From positions 1 to 25,693 of the forward strand of contig JAJFLD010000089.1 in NCBI GenBank assembly GCA_021772875.1: 25,693 nt of DNA, read 5' to 3'. Positions 6,789 to 15,106 of this stretch are shown in pieces; position 1 is the stretch's first letter, and each line of letters opens with the position of its first letter. The notes beneath the pieces are model-generated. The model worked only from the letters and a program-made list of their open reading frames with translations. It ran no database searches and was not told the origin of the DNA. Source of the DNA: Ghiorsea sp. GTDB taxonomy: Bacteria > Pseudomonadota > Zetaproteobacteria > Mariprofundales > Mariprofundaceae. Position numbers and translations under genes: made by a program.

Positions 6789-7058
6789 ATGTCATTCACG
6801 CTTGGAGTACTTTTACAAGTTGGTCAGCCACCTGCGGTGGCCGTGCCTCCTATGTATCCTGTGCAGCGAGTGATTGAGGCGCAAGTTGTTTCATCATCGT
6901 TGCAATCTATACCGGCTGTGAGCCATGTGAAGCAAGAGACTTTGAGATTTCACAATCATCAAGCCCATTCCCGACCCCAAGTTCAAACTTATAATCCGTT
7001 TGGGGAGAAACATCTTGATAAGATGCCAACGGGAGCTTTTCTCGATATTTTTGCTTGA
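6789..7058 (+). CDS. small hypothetical protein
   Basis: An 89-residue frame that I do not recognise. The first 25 residues are hydrophobic and proline-rich (GVLLQVGQPPAVAVPP) but do not make a clean signal peptide or membrane helix. The middle is polar and rich in His, Gln and Ser. The C terminus reads T-Y-N-P-F-G-E-K-H-L-D-K-M-P-T-G-A-F-L-D-I-F-A. Codon choice resembles the neighbours. The frame also opens at a TTG (6783); no ribosome-binding site is clear for either. It sits alone between the SulP gene and the moxR operon, and a 9-bp inverted repeat spans its stop codon, consistent with a gene end. It may be real, but coding is not certain. Confidence 0.45.
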   Translation: MSFTLGVLLQVGQPPAVAVPPMYPVQRVIEAQVVSSSLQSIPAVSHVKQETLRFHNHQAHSRPQVQTYNPFGEKHLDKMPTGAFLDIFA

Positions 7059-7101
7059 AAGGAAATAAACTGCTTGGCTTTTTTAGCTGCTGTTTCAAGC
7101 A
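7052..7101 (+). terminator. structured element spanning the stop of the small gene
   Basis: A perfect 9-bp inverted repeat, TGCTTGAAA (7052-7060) and TTTCAAGCA (7093-7101), encloses 32 bases that include a run of six T. It overlaps the last sense codon and stop of the small gene and lies about 95 bases before moxR. It could be a long-loop terminator, a 3' end stabiliser or a protein site. The T-run lies inside rather than after the stem, so classic intrinsic termination is not assured. Confidence 0.4.
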
Positions 7102-7114
7102 TATTGCGTTATCT

Positions 7115-7143
7115 TTGCAATGAAAATGTCACATGATTATACC
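7115..7143 (+). promoter_or_regulatory. candidate sigma70 promoter for the moxR operon
   Basis: TTGCAA (7115-7120) and TATACC (7138-7143) are separated by 17 bp and lie about 55 bp upstream of the moxR-type start. Each hexamer matches the consensus at four of six positions. It falls just after the inverted repeat, which fits a new transcript beginning here. Weak evidence only. Confidence 0.3.
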
Positions 7144-7197
7144 TTGCCTATGGATAAAATGATAACGATTTATGTTGTTAAGTTTTAGGAGCGTTTC

Positions 7198-8124
7198 ATG
7201 CAAAATATCATCAAAAAAATTGAAGATAATATTGGTTTGGTTATCCAGCATGAAAACTCTGCCATACGCTGGTTGTTGGCGAGTTTTGCTGCAGGTGGGC
7301 ATGTCTTGCTTGAAGATTTACCCGGCACGGGCAAAACCACGCTTGCCAAGGCATTGGCAAAATCAGTATCTGCAACTTTTAAACGCATTCAATTTACGCC
7401 AGATTTATTGCCCAGCGATATTGTTGGAGTCTCGATTTATAAGCAGCAGACGCAAAGTTTTGAGTTTCGTAAAGGCCCAGTGTTTACCCATATTTTACTT
7501 GCCGATGAAATCAATCGGGCAAGCCCGCGCACCCAATCAGCACTACTCGAAGCAATGAGTGAATCACAGGTGAGTGTGGAAGGAGAAACACGTTTGTTAG
7601 AGGCTCCGTTTTTTGTCATTGCAACGCAAAACCCCATTGAGTTTCATGGCACTTACCCCTTGCCTGAAGCGCAATTGGATAGATTTATGATGTCTTTTAA
7701 TTTGGGTTATGTTTCTCATGAACAAGAGGTTGTCATGCTCACCGCCCAACAAAAAGAACATCCTTTGAGTCAACTTGTTTCAGTGACCAGTCTTGAAGAT
7801 GTTTTGGCGCTACAACAAGCAGTACGCACTGTGTTTGTGAGTGATGAAATCAAATCTTATATGGTGAATATTGTGCAAGCCACCCGCCATGCGGCAGGTG
7901 TTAAGGTTGGTGCCAGTCCACGTGCTTCGCTGGGTTTGATGCAAATTTGTCAGGCTTTGGCTTTGTTGGATAAGCTTAATTTTGTTACACCTGAACATGT
8001 ACAAGAAGCAGCCAAGCCTGTGATGGCACACCGTTTGGTCTTAGAGCCGCAAATGAAATATACAGGTTTAACAGCAGCAAAAGTGATTGCTGATATTTTG
8101 GAGCAAATAGACGTTCCCCAATGA
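7198..8124 (+). CDS. MoxR-family AAA+ ATPase
   Basis: A 308-residue AAA+ chaperone-type ATPase of the MoxR/RavA clade. Walker A is G-T-G-K-T-T (43-48), Walker B is I-L-L-A-D-E-I-N (acidic pair Asp103-Glu104), and sensor 1 lies in F-F-V-I-A-T-Q-N-P. The family stretch T-Y-P-L-P-E-A-Q-L-D-R-F is present. MoxR proteins help assemble or activate protein complexes, often together with von Willebrand or DUF58 partners encoded alongside. The start has a good AGGAG site 7 bases upstream. The stop overlaps the DUF58 start by 4 bases (ATGA), so the two are translated together. Identification is certain; the client complex is unknown. Confidence 0.96.
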   Translation: MQNIIKKIEDNIGLVIQHENSAIRWLLASFAAGGHVLLEDLPGTGKTTLAKALAKSVSATFKRIQFTPDLLPSDIVGVSIYKQQTQSFEFRKGPVFTHILLADEINRASPRTQSALLEAMSESQVSVEGETRLLEAPFFVIATQNPIEFHGTYPLPEAQLDRFMMSFNLGYVSHEQEVVMLTAQQKEHPLSQLVSVTSLEDVLALQQAVRTVFVSDEIKSYMVNIVQATRHAAGVKVGASPRASLGLMQICQALALLDKLNFVTPEHVQEAAKPVMAHRLVLEPQMKYTGLTAAKVIADILEQIDVPQ

Positions 8125-9530
8125 AATCAAGCCTTCAATCTTGGCGGCACCGCTTTGGCTTGAAATACAATACTTGGTTGTTGCATAGCTTAACGAGGGT
8201 GACCTTTTGGAGTGAAAAATTCAGGCAAAGGTTGTCACCCATGGGGTTGGCTTTGCTTGCTGCGGTGGTGATTACCCTCATTTTTGGTGCAGATACCAAA
8301 TCTTCAACCATCTACCAGTTGTTTTCACTCTTTGTGGCTTTGTTGTTTGTATCGCTGGTGTCGGTTTGGTTTTTTAATAAGCGGCACAAAAAACATATCG
8401 AAGTTGACCGTATTTTACCTAACTTCGCTACAGTGGGTGTGGACACCCATTATCAAATTCAACTTCAAAACAATGGTGATATTCAATATTATCAGCTAAG
8501 TGTGCAAGAGTTTGACCGTTTGCCGATTCCGACGTTAAAACAATTTCTACATATGTCTGAACCTGATGAAGCTCAACGCAATTGGTATGATAGACATACT
8601 GGGTTTTATCGGTTTGTTTGGTTGCAAGCTTGGTTGCGGGGCGCTGTATTTACGCCCCAAAGCGTAGCTACACTACAACAAGGCCAAGTATATTGTTGTG
8701 ATATACCGTTGAGCCCCATGCGCCGAGGTTATATTCATCTTTCAAATATTCGGCTGCGTTTTCCAGAACCTTTGGCTTTGGCTTATGTGTTTGAAGATCA
8801 TCAAAAAGCGGATGTTTTGCTGGTATTACCCAAAGCTTATCGTTTGCCTACACAATTATTTTTTAGTGGAAGGCAGGCCTATCAACAAAGTGATGTGGCG
8901 CAAACTTCAGCGGTGGGTGAATCAGAGGCTTTCAGTCGTTTGCGTGAATACAGGGAAGGGGATTCGCCACGCCATATGCATTGGCCAAGCTGGGCAAGCG
9001 CACAACAACCACTCATTAAAGAATTCGAGGCGATGTGTTTTGCACGCGCTACTTTGATTTTAGATAATTTCACTCAAAATGAACAAAATCAAAACTTAGA
9101 AGAAGCTATTTCTGTGGCAGCAGGTTTTGCGATGCAAAATGGTGAGCATGGCATGCTTTTTGATTTATTATTTACGGGTGAGGAAGTCGATTTTGATAAG
9201 ATGAAAACAGGTAGGCTGTTATTGCATGCAGAGCAAATGCTAGAAACCTTAGCACTTTTGCAGCCGTGCCAAAAACATGATTTTTCCATCTTATCCAAAT
9301 ATATACTAAGGCAATCAGATCAATTGCAGGCATGTGTGTTGATTTTGCTTGTTTGGGATGAGGCAAGACAAAGTTTGGTGCAGCAGTTGTTGGCTTTGTC
9401 TATCCCACTGCGCATATTTTTGATGGATGATGGACAAAACGCTTTGGTATCCGAAGATGTTTTGGCCCTGGCGGATGTACATGTGTTAAGGCTTGCTCAT
9501 GTGCAAGATGATCTGGATAGCATAGTTTGA
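8121..9530 (+). CDS. DUF58 domain membrane protein
   Basis: A 469-residue protein of the DUF58 family. Two membrane segments lie near residues 42-57 and 65-88. A beta-rich region follows, then the DUF58 hallmark L-R-E-Y-R-E-G-D-S-P-R-H-M-H-W and I-K-E-F-E in the middle of the chain. The C-terminal part is expected to adopt a von Willebrand A-like fold (family knowledge). It normally works with a MoxR ATPase encoded upstream, and here the start overlaps that gene by 4 bases. Its stop overlaps the transglutaminase start (TGATG). The three genes are therefore one translationally coupled unit. The biochemical role of DUF58 proteins is not established; cell-envelope assembly is often suggested. 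Confidence 0.94.
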   Translation: MKSSLQSWRHRFGLKYNTWLLHSLTRVTFWSEKFRQRLSPMGLALLAAVVITLIFGADTKSSTIYQLFSLFVALLFVSLVSVWFFNKRHKKHIEVDRILPNFATVGVDTHYQIQLQNNGDIQYYQLSVQEFDRLPIPTLKQFLHMSEPDEAQRNWYDRHTGFYRFVWLQAWLRGAVFTPQSVATLQQGQVYCCDIPLSPMRRGYIHLSNIRLRFPEPLALAYVFEDHQKADVLLVLPKAYRLPTQLFFSGRQAYQQSDVAQTSAVGESEAFSRLREYREGDSPRHMHWPSWASAQQPLIKEFEAMCFARATLILDNFTQNEQNQNLEEAISVAAGFAMQNGEHGMLFDLLFTGEEVDFDKMKTGRLLLHAEQMLETLALLQPCQKHDFSILSKYILRQSDQLQACVLILLVWDEARQSLVQQLLALSIPLRIFLMDDGQNALVSEDVLALADVHVLRLAHVQDDLDSIV

Positions 9531-11509
9531 TGAAAGCTTTGATGATGCCGCTTTTATTGTTGATGGGCTTACAATTTTGGGGCTGGCAGCTTGAGTTGTT
9601 TTGGCTGGCAGGGTGTTTGTCTGCTATTTTTATTGTTGTTGTGTATCAGCAAGGCAGATACACCTTTGAAATAACATCATTTTATCATATTGCGAATTTA
9701 TGTGTGTTGATTTTGGCGGCTGCATTTGCTTATTTCTGGTTGGATGAGAAGGTTTCAAAAGCACTTTTCCCCACACTTCAACTTCTGCCTTTGGCTTTGA
9801 TGCCGATGTTGATGATGCAATATTTACACCAGTCTCGGCGTGTGCCTAGTCATGCTTGGATGTTTTTTAAGCGAGATAAAGAAGCAAAACATCGGTGGAT
9901 GGATATTTCACCATTGTTTTTGGTGGCATGTTTGTTCAGTGCAGGAGCAAGCCGCCATAGCGGATATGAATATTTCTTGGGTGCATCGCTGTTGCTGTTG
10001 CTTTTGTTGTTTTGGTTGCAGCGGGCAGTCAATTTTAAAACAAAGCTGACACTGGTTTTATTTTTCATGGCTGTTGTGTTGCTGGCTTTGGTCACACAAT
10101 GGACACTTAATGATTTGCAAAACCGTCTTGAAGCACGCATCAATCAATGGATTCTCAATCAAGGGCATACAGGGCAAGGCTCAACTGCAATTGGAGAAAT
10201 TGGGCGCTTAAAATTATCAGATCATATTGTTTCTCGTGTACAGACCAATAGAAAAATAACGACACCTTTGCTTTTGCAACAAGGAACATACCAGCGTTAT
10301 CATCATGGTGAATGGTATAGCGGGGCATGGGCAGATGTTCAGGTGCCGTTTAGTGATGGGCAGTGGCAACTGCAAGATGAGCATGAGCCAGCAGAGCAGT
10401 ATTTACGTTTTTTGCAGGTGTTTGCCCAAGATAAAGCCACGCTGGCGCTACCTTACAACAGCTTAAGTATTAAAAACTTGGCAGCAGAAACGTTGCAAGT
10501 AAAACAAGGTGCAAGTGTGCAAGCCCAAGGTTTACGACCATTTTCTGCATTTGATGTGTATTATAGCTTGGCCTTGCCCGATGCATTGGTGATCAGTCGC
10601 AGTGATGTGTCGGTGACCAAAGATGAAGCCGTAACCATTGCTTTGATAGCACAAAAGCTAAACCTTTATCAGATTAAACAAGAGCAAGGCTCAGCCAAGG
10701 CTCTTGAGGTGTTAAAACAATATTTTAATCGTGAGTTTACATATTCAACGTGGTTGCAAGCTGTGCCAAACCGACCTAACAAACAAACTGCTTTAACATC
10801 CTTTTTACTGCAAACCAAATCAGGGCATTGTGAGTATTTTGCAACAGCCACTGTATTATTGCTTCGCGAGATTGGTATTGCTTCGCGTTATGCTGTGGGT
10901 TATGCCATGTCAGAACAACAAGCTGAGGGAGCAGCTGATGCAGATAAGGGTTTGTTCCTGGTGCGTGAGCGTGATGCTCATGCGTGGGCTTTGGCTGATA
11001 TTGATGGGAAGTGGGTTGTTGCTGATTTTACGCCACCCAACTGGTTGGAAATTGAGAATCAACATAGGAGCAGCTGGCAAACATGGGCTGATATGTGGTC
11101 AAATCTTGAGTTTATCTTCAAGCAGTGGCGGTATGGCGAAGATGATAAAAACACGAGCATGTGGTTATGGTTGTTGGCAGTTTTATTTGCATTTCTAGCT
11201 TTCCGTTTGTTGCGAAGGGTGCGTACCAAATCTGTGTCGTTAGAGCAGAAGCAAACCCATCTGCAAGACGCTGCATGGCAAGCACTAGAGCATGATTTGC
11301 TTGCCGCAGGTTACCCTCGACAACATGGGCAAACCTTACACAGTTGGTTTGAAAACATACACGAATATGATTTGTTTTATCTGCTGGATTTGTATTACTT
11401 AAAACGTTTTTCCGCGCAGGGTTTAAGTGAGGCCGAACAAAAGCATTTAGACCAAGGCATTGCCGAGCTTAGAGACAGGTTAAAAGAACACCTTGAACAA
11501 ACAAAGTAG
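9530..11509 (+). CDS. TgpA-type transglutaminase-like membrane protein (DUF3488)
   Basis: A 659-residue inner-membrane protein like Pseudomonas TgpA. Several N-terminal membrane helices (about residues 1-200, DUF3488) lead into an extracytoplasmic transglutaminase-core domain. The catalytic triad is visible: Cys434 in S-G-H-C-E-Y-F-A, His484 in R-D-A-H-A-W-A and Asp499 in V-A-D-F-T-P. A further membrane helix follows (about 543-561), then a cytoplasmic tail of the DUF4129 sort. I chose the ATG at 9530, which shares a base with the DUF58 stop; a TTG one codon earlier is also open. TgpA is essential in Pseudomonas aeruginosa and thought to act on the cell envelope. The peptide substrate is unknown. 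Confidence 0.94.
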   Translation: MKALMMPLLLLMGLQFWGWQLELFWLAGCLSAIFIVVVYQQGRYTFEITSFYHIANLCVLILAAAFAYFWLDEKVSKALFPTLQLLPLALMPMLMMQYLHQSRRVPSHAWMFFKRDKEAKHRWMDISPLFLVACLFSAGASRHSGYEYFLGASLLLLLLLFWLQRAVNFKTKLTLVLFFMAVVLLALVTQWTLNDLQNRLEARINQWILNQGHTGQGSTAIGEIGRLKLSDHIVSRVQTNRKITTPLLLQQGTYQRYHHGEWYSGAWADVQVPFSDGQWQLQDEHEPAEQYLRFLQVFAQDKATLALPYNSLSIKNLAAETLQVKQGASVQAQGLRPFSAFDVYYSLALPDALVISRSDVSVTKDEAVTIALIAQKLNLYQIKQEQGSAKALEVLKQYFNREFTYSTWLQAVPNRPNKQTALTSFLLQTKSGHCEYFATATVLLLREIGIASRYAVGYAMSEQQAEGAADADKGLFLVRERDAHAWALADIDGKWVVADFTPPNWLEIENQHRSSWQTWADMWSNLEFIFKQWRYGEDDKNTSMWLWLLAVLFAFLAFRLLRRVRTKSVSLEQKQTHLQDAAWQALEHDLLAAGYPRQHGQTLHSWFENIHEYDLFYLLDLYYLKRFSAQGLSEAEQKHLDQGIAELRDRLKEHLEQTK

Positions 11510-11517
11510 TAAAAGGG

Positions 11518-11547
11518 TTGAAATTCAAATGTTTAGCCCCTTATATA
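11518..11547 (+). promoter_or_regulatory. candidate sigma70 promoter for thioredoxin
   Basis: TTGAAA (11518-11523) and TATATA (11542-11547) are 18 bp apart, giving a leader of about 50 bases to the thioredoxin start. The -35 element lies within TTGAA-A-TTCAA, a small palindrome. A second -10-like GATAAT lies at 11551. This suggests thioredoxin is transcribed separately from the TgpA operon that ends at 11509. Confidence 0.4.
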
Positions 11548-11603
11548 TGAGATAATAATGATATTCAAAAATGAATAACTTGAAGAGCCAAAGGAGAGTT
11601 GTG

Positions 11604-11978
11604 ATGGCAACAGTGGAATTAACAGCAACAAATTTTGAAGAACAGGTCACTGCAAATCCTATCACAATCATTGATTTCTGGGCGCCTTGGTGTGGGCCTT
11701 GTAAAGCTTTTGGACCAACCTATGAAGAGGTTTCAGCAAATCACTTGGATGTTCTTTTTGCTAAAATAAATACCGAAGTTGAACAAGCTTTGGGTGCACA
11801 ATTTAATATTCGCTCTATTCCTACATTGATGGTGATTCGTGAGAATATCGTCATTTTTTCTCAAGCGGGTGCTCTATCTAAATCGGAATTAGAAGATTTG
11901 GTGACACAAATCAAAGCCGTGGATATGGATGCGGTGCGTGCGGCTGTGGCGAAAGAGCAAGCTGAGAAGCAGGCATAA
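11604..11978 (+). CDS. thioredoxin
   Basis: A 124-residue thioredoxin with the classical active site W-C-G-P-C (Cys30 and Cys33), strand I-T-I-I-D-F-W-A-P and cis-proline in R-S-I-P-T-L-M-V. It reduces protein disulfides in the cytoplasm and would be recycled by thioredoxin reductase. The frame is open to an ATG at 11571, but AAAGGAGAG sits just upstream of the ATG at 11604 and the fold begins there, so I chose it. The C-terminal tail is about 15 residues longer than in E. coli TrxA and rich in Ala, Lys and Glu (VDMDAVRAAVAKEQAEKQA). It is not a fusion. It converges on recG with 43 bases between stops. Confidence 0.95.
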   Translation: MATVELTATNFEEQVTANPITIIDFWAPWCGPCKAFGPTYEEVSANHLDVLFAKINTEVEQALGAQFNIRSIPTLMVIRENIVIFSQAGALSKSELEDLVTQIKAVDMDAVRAAVAKEQAEKQA

Positions 11979-12021
11979 ATTAAGGCTTGTGCGCATTTGG
12001 TTGTGCAATATAAAGCAATGA

Positions 12022-14049
12022 TTAATCTACTTCCTCTGCCAGCGGTCGCCAAAATTTCAGCATAAGTTCGGGCAGGTCATCCAAATTTTGCAGTAGTGCA
12101 TGATCATGCCATTGGCGAATCAGGTCTGCATCTAAAGCCGGATCAATCAGACGAAAACCTGCTTCACCACTTTGGCGTGTACCTACGGCATCACCTGCGC
12201 CTCTATGTTTTAAATCAGCTTCTGCCAACACCAAGCCATCATAACAATGGGTTAAAAGTGTTAGGCGTTCGGCGGCTGTTTGTCCTGTTTGTTGGGAAGG
12301 AATGAGCATGCAATAACTTTGGGCATCCGAGCGTCCAACACGACCGCGCAACTGGTGCAGTTGAGCCAAACCATACATGTCGGCATGTTCAATCACCATC
12401 ACCCGTGCTTGGGGCACATTAACCCCCACTTCAACCACGGTAGTAGAAACCAAAATACGACAACGACCATCGGTAAAAGCTTGCAGCGTTGCTAATTTAT
12501 CTTTGCTTTTCATTTTGCCGTGTAGACCCAAAACATTTTCATTGGGGAAACGTTTTTTTAATGTTGCTAAACGTTCTTCAACGCTTGTACTATCCTCATC
12601 TTCATCAATACGCGGCACAACCCAGTAGGTGCGCCCTTGTTGCGCAAGCATACGGGCAATGGCATCGGCAAGGGCAGGCATTTTTTCTGCAGCAAGCACA
12701 CGTGTTTCAATGGGTTTACGCCCAATCGGTAGACCTTGCATGATGCTCAAATGCATGTCGCCATATAAGGAGAGTGCCAACGAACGTGGAATCGGTGTGG
12801 CTGTCATGGCAAGCAAATGCACAGCTTTGCCTTTTTCACTTAAAGCCCAGCGCTGTTGCACCCCAAAGCGGTGTTGTTCATCAATAATAGCCAGCCCAAG
12901 ATTTTGAAATTGCACATCTGGGGTGAGCAAAGCATGGGTGCCAATCAACACATGAATACTACCATCGCTTAGCCCTTGCAGGATGTGCTTGCGTTCTCTT
13001 TTTTTGGTGCTGCCCGTGAGCAAGGCAATGTTTAAACTCATGGGTTCTAAAAGTATTTGTAGCGTTTCATGATGCTGTTGCGCCAAAACTTCTGTTGGTG
13101 CCATGATGGCACTTTGAAAATCATAGGCTGCGCATCGAACCATGCCAAGGGCAGCAATCCATGTTTTCCCTGCACCCACATCACCTTGTAATAAGCGATG
13201 CATACGTTTTCCCGATGCCAAATCATCACCAATTTCTTGCCAGACATGGGTTTGAGCAGGCGTAAGCGCATAGGGAAGTGAGGCGATGAACTTCTTTTCT
13301 TCAACAGTTGATGGTATTGGTGTTGTTTTGATTTCTGCGAGTTTGCGTTGTGCTTGCATCAGGTTTAAATAAACAAGTAATTCTTCTAGTTGTAAGCGTG
13401 TTTGTGCTTGCAACATGATTTGAGAGTCAGGGTCGAATTGTTCATTGCGGTGAATCATGCGCAAAGCAGCCAGCAATGAGAGTTGCCCTGTTAAATGTTC
13501 ATCCAAAAAACTTGTGCTTGTGCTTGGAATCAAATTTAGTGCACCTTTAATCCAGCTCGCAATTTTTTTGCCATTAAAACCAGCCAGTGAAGCATATTTA
13601 GGTAGCCAGCCAGCATGAAAACGTTCAAGCGGTGACCATTCAGGATGGGTCATTTGCCATTTGTTTCCCCACTTATCGGCAATGCCACGCACAGTGATGT
13701 GTTGCCCTTCGCTCAAACGAGCATCACTCATCATATAATTGGCATGAAAGAAGGAGAGATGAAGGCTGTCTCCTGACGCATCCGTGACCGTAATATGAAC
13801 AGTTGCCTTGCGCCCAAACCCATTGCTATGCCGTTGCGTAACTATGCCTTGAATACGTGCAGCTCGTTTGGGTTGTAGGGCGGAGATAGGCAAAATGTTT
13901 CTATCATCAAGCCAAGCTTTGGGTAGATGAAATAATAAATCACCAACCGTATGGTAACCAAGTTTTTGCAGCTTCTTCACACTTACTGCACCAATACCAT
14001 CTACTTGTGCGATAGGCTGAAAAAAATGGATGTAAATATCGTGGCTCAT
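12022..14049 (-). CDS. recG: ATP-dependent DNA helicase RecG
   Basis: A 675-residue branched-DNA helicase that reverses stalled forks and processes Holliday junctions. The N-terminal wedge/OB domain is visible (residues about 1-240), beginning with helix-hairpin G-I-G-A-V-S-V-K-K-L. The helicase core has Walker A G-D-V-G-A-G-K-T, motif II in the variant I-I-D-E-Q-H-R-F-G-V-Q-Q-R, T-A-T-P-I-P-R, and the C-terminal S-T-T-V-V-E-V-G-V-N-V-P and Q-L-R-G-R-V-G-R-S motifs. The RecG-specific G-T-R-Q-S-G near the C terminus is present. Length is close to the E. coli protein. It stands alone on the minus strand, divergent from the DUF2059 gene and convergent with thioredoxin. Confidence 0.97.
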   Translation of the reverse strand: MSHDIYIHFFQPIAQVDGIGAVSVKKLQKLGYHTVGDLLFHLPKAWLDDRNILPISALQPKRAARIQGIVTQRHSNGFGRKATVHITVTDASGDSLHLSFFHANYMMSDARLSEGQHITVRGIADKWGNKWQMTHPEWSPLERFHAGWLPKYASLAGFNGKKIASWIKGALNLIPSTSTSFLDEHLTGQLSLLAALRMIHRNEQFDPDSQIMLQAQTRLQLEELLVYLNLMQAQRKLAEIKTTPIPSTVEEKKFIASLPYALTPAQTHVWQEIGDDLASGKRMHRLLQGDVGAGKTWIAALGMVRCAAYDFQSAIMAPTEVLAQQHHETLQILLEPMSLNIALLTGSTKKRERKHILQGLSDGSIHVLIGTHALLTPDVQFQNLGLAIIDEQHRFGVQQRWALSEKGKAVHLLAMTATPIPRSLALSLYGDMHLSIMQGLPIGRKPIETRVLAAEKMPALADAIARMLAQQGRTYWVVPRIDEDEDSTSVEERLATLKKRFPNENVLGLHGKMKSKDKLATLQAFTDGRCRILVSTTVVEVGVNVPQARVMVIEHADMYGLAQLHQLRGRVGRSDAQSYCMLIPSQQTGQTAAERLTLLTHCYDGLVLAEADLKHRGAGDAVGTRQSGEAGFRLIDPALDADLIRQWHDHALLQNLDDLPELMLKFWRPLAEEVD

Positions 14050-14125
14050 GGGTTCACATTAGCGTGGGTCTAAGTAAGTTCCAAGTGTAAGTATGGTCGA
14101 GGTGAACGTGGCATTTCTGAGCATG

Positions 14126-14147
14126 TATAATTCCCCTTTCTTATAAT
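14126..14147 (+). promoter_or_regulatory. two candidate -10 elements upstream of the DUF2059 gene
   Basis: Perfect TATAAT hexamers occur at 14126-14131 and 14142-14147, in the 170-bp divergent gap between recG and the DUF2059 gene. No strong -35 is present for either at 17 bp. They would give leaders of roughly 65-85 bases. The rest of this gap shows no other clear feature. Confidence 0.3.
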
Positions 14148-14219
14148 TTTTTCTTGAGCTAAGATTTATTCCTGTGTTCAAGTTAGATGCACACACAATA
14201 TGAAGGGAGAGTAAGAATT

Positions 14220-14660
14220 ATGGTGAAAAAGAGTTTAGTTTGCACACTACTTATATTGATGTGGATTCCTGCGTATGTTTCAGCGGAACCTGCATCAAAA
14301 GAAAGCGTTAAGGCATTTATGGAGCAAAGTGGTTCAGGTGAGATTGGCATTCAAATGGTGAATCAACTCTTACCCATGTTAAAGAAAATTGCTCCTGATG
14401 CTTCAGAAAAATTTTGGGATGACTTTGCAGCACAAATGGATGCAAAGAAGGTAGTGGAAATGATTATTCCTATTTATCAAAAGTATTTTGATGGAAAAGA
14501 TATCCAAGAATTAACTGCATTTTACAAAACTGAAGTTGGGAAGAAGCTGATTCGCGTGCAGCCTAAGATAATGCAAGAATCAATGGTCGTTGGTCAGGCA
14601 TGGGGAAGTGGGATTGCAAGTGATGTTTTCAAGAAATATAAAGCAGAATATTCTAAATAA
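14220..14660 (+). CDS. DUF2059 exported protein
   Basis: A 146-residue secreted protein. A signal peptide (M-V-K-K, then a hydrophobic core) ends at A-Y-V-S-A, with cleavage expected after Ala22. The mature part is all-helical. It carries the DUF2059 pattern I-P-I-Y-Q-K-Y-F-D-G-K-D-I-Q-E-L-T-A-F-Y-K-T-E-V-G-K-K-L-I, which defines the family. The frame is open to an ATG at 14187, but GGGAG lies before the ATG at 14220 and the signal peptide begins there. The function of the family is not known; periplasmic localisation is inferred. It is a single gene, with its stop only 16 bases from that of arfB on the other strand. Confidence 0.9.
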   Translation: MVKKSLVCTLLILMWIPAYVSAEPASKESVKAFMEQSGSGEIGIQMVNQLLPMLKKIAPDASEKFWDDFAAQMDAKKVVEMIIPIYQKYFDGKDIQELTAFYKTEVGKKLIRVQPKIMQESMVVGQAWGSGIASDVFKKYKAEYSK

Positions 14661-14676
14661 AGAGCTGATTGTAACA

Positions 14677-15090
14677 TCATGAGGACACTTTTTGCCTAAG
14701 TGATTTTATGCAGCTACGTTTGTTTTTACTTTCCAAACGGCGTTTGATAGAACTTCTTGTTTTGCGTGTTGGTTTTCTTTTTTTGGGGACAATGGCGGCG
14801 GCTTGAATAAGTTCTCGCAGACGTTTTAAAGCATCGGTTTTGTTTTGCAGTTGGGTGCGATGTTGCTGTGCTTTAATCATGATGATACCTGCAGCACTGA
14901 TGCGTTGATCAGATAAAACAAGCAATCTTTCTTTCAATGTTTCGGGTAGTGAAGATGCTTTGATATCAAAGCGTAAATGGATGGCACTTGAAACTTTGTT
15001 TACATTTTGACCACCTGCACCTTGGGCGCGTATGGCATGCAGCTCTATCTCGTGTTCGAGGATAGTTATGTTGGGGGTGATAACAAACAT
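14677..15090 (-). CDS. arfB: alternative ribosome-rescue factor ArfB (YaeJ)
   Basis: A 137-residue peptidyl-tRNA hydrolase that frees ribosomes stalled at the end of broken mRNAs. The catalytic G-G-Q lies at residues 26-28, as in E. coli ArfB, within R-A-Q-G-A-G-G-Q-N-V-N-K. The basic C-terminal tail, which threads into the empty mRNA channel, is very rich in Lys and Arg (KKRKPTRKTRSSIKRR). The frame extends to 15192, but the family start is the ATG at 15090. The longer version would overlap the exonuclease gene, whose stop is 16 bases upstream of this start. It is the last gene of the minus-strand run that begins with the Ser/Thr kinase. Confidence 0.95.
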   Translation of the reverse strand: MFVITPNITILEHEIELHAIRAQGAGGQNVNKVSSAIHLRFDIKASSLPETLKERLLVLSDQRISAAGIIMIKAQQHRTQLQNKTDALKRLRELIQAAAIVPKKRKPTRKTRSSIKRRLESKNKRSCIKSLRQKVSS

Positions 15091-15106
15091 GAAACTACTT
15101 TTTCTC

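Noticed and set aside
14050..14100. minus-strand promoter for recG (TTGGAA-N17-TAATGT)
   Set aside because: Good spacing, but the -10 would sit only about 6 bases before the start codon, leaving essentially no leader.
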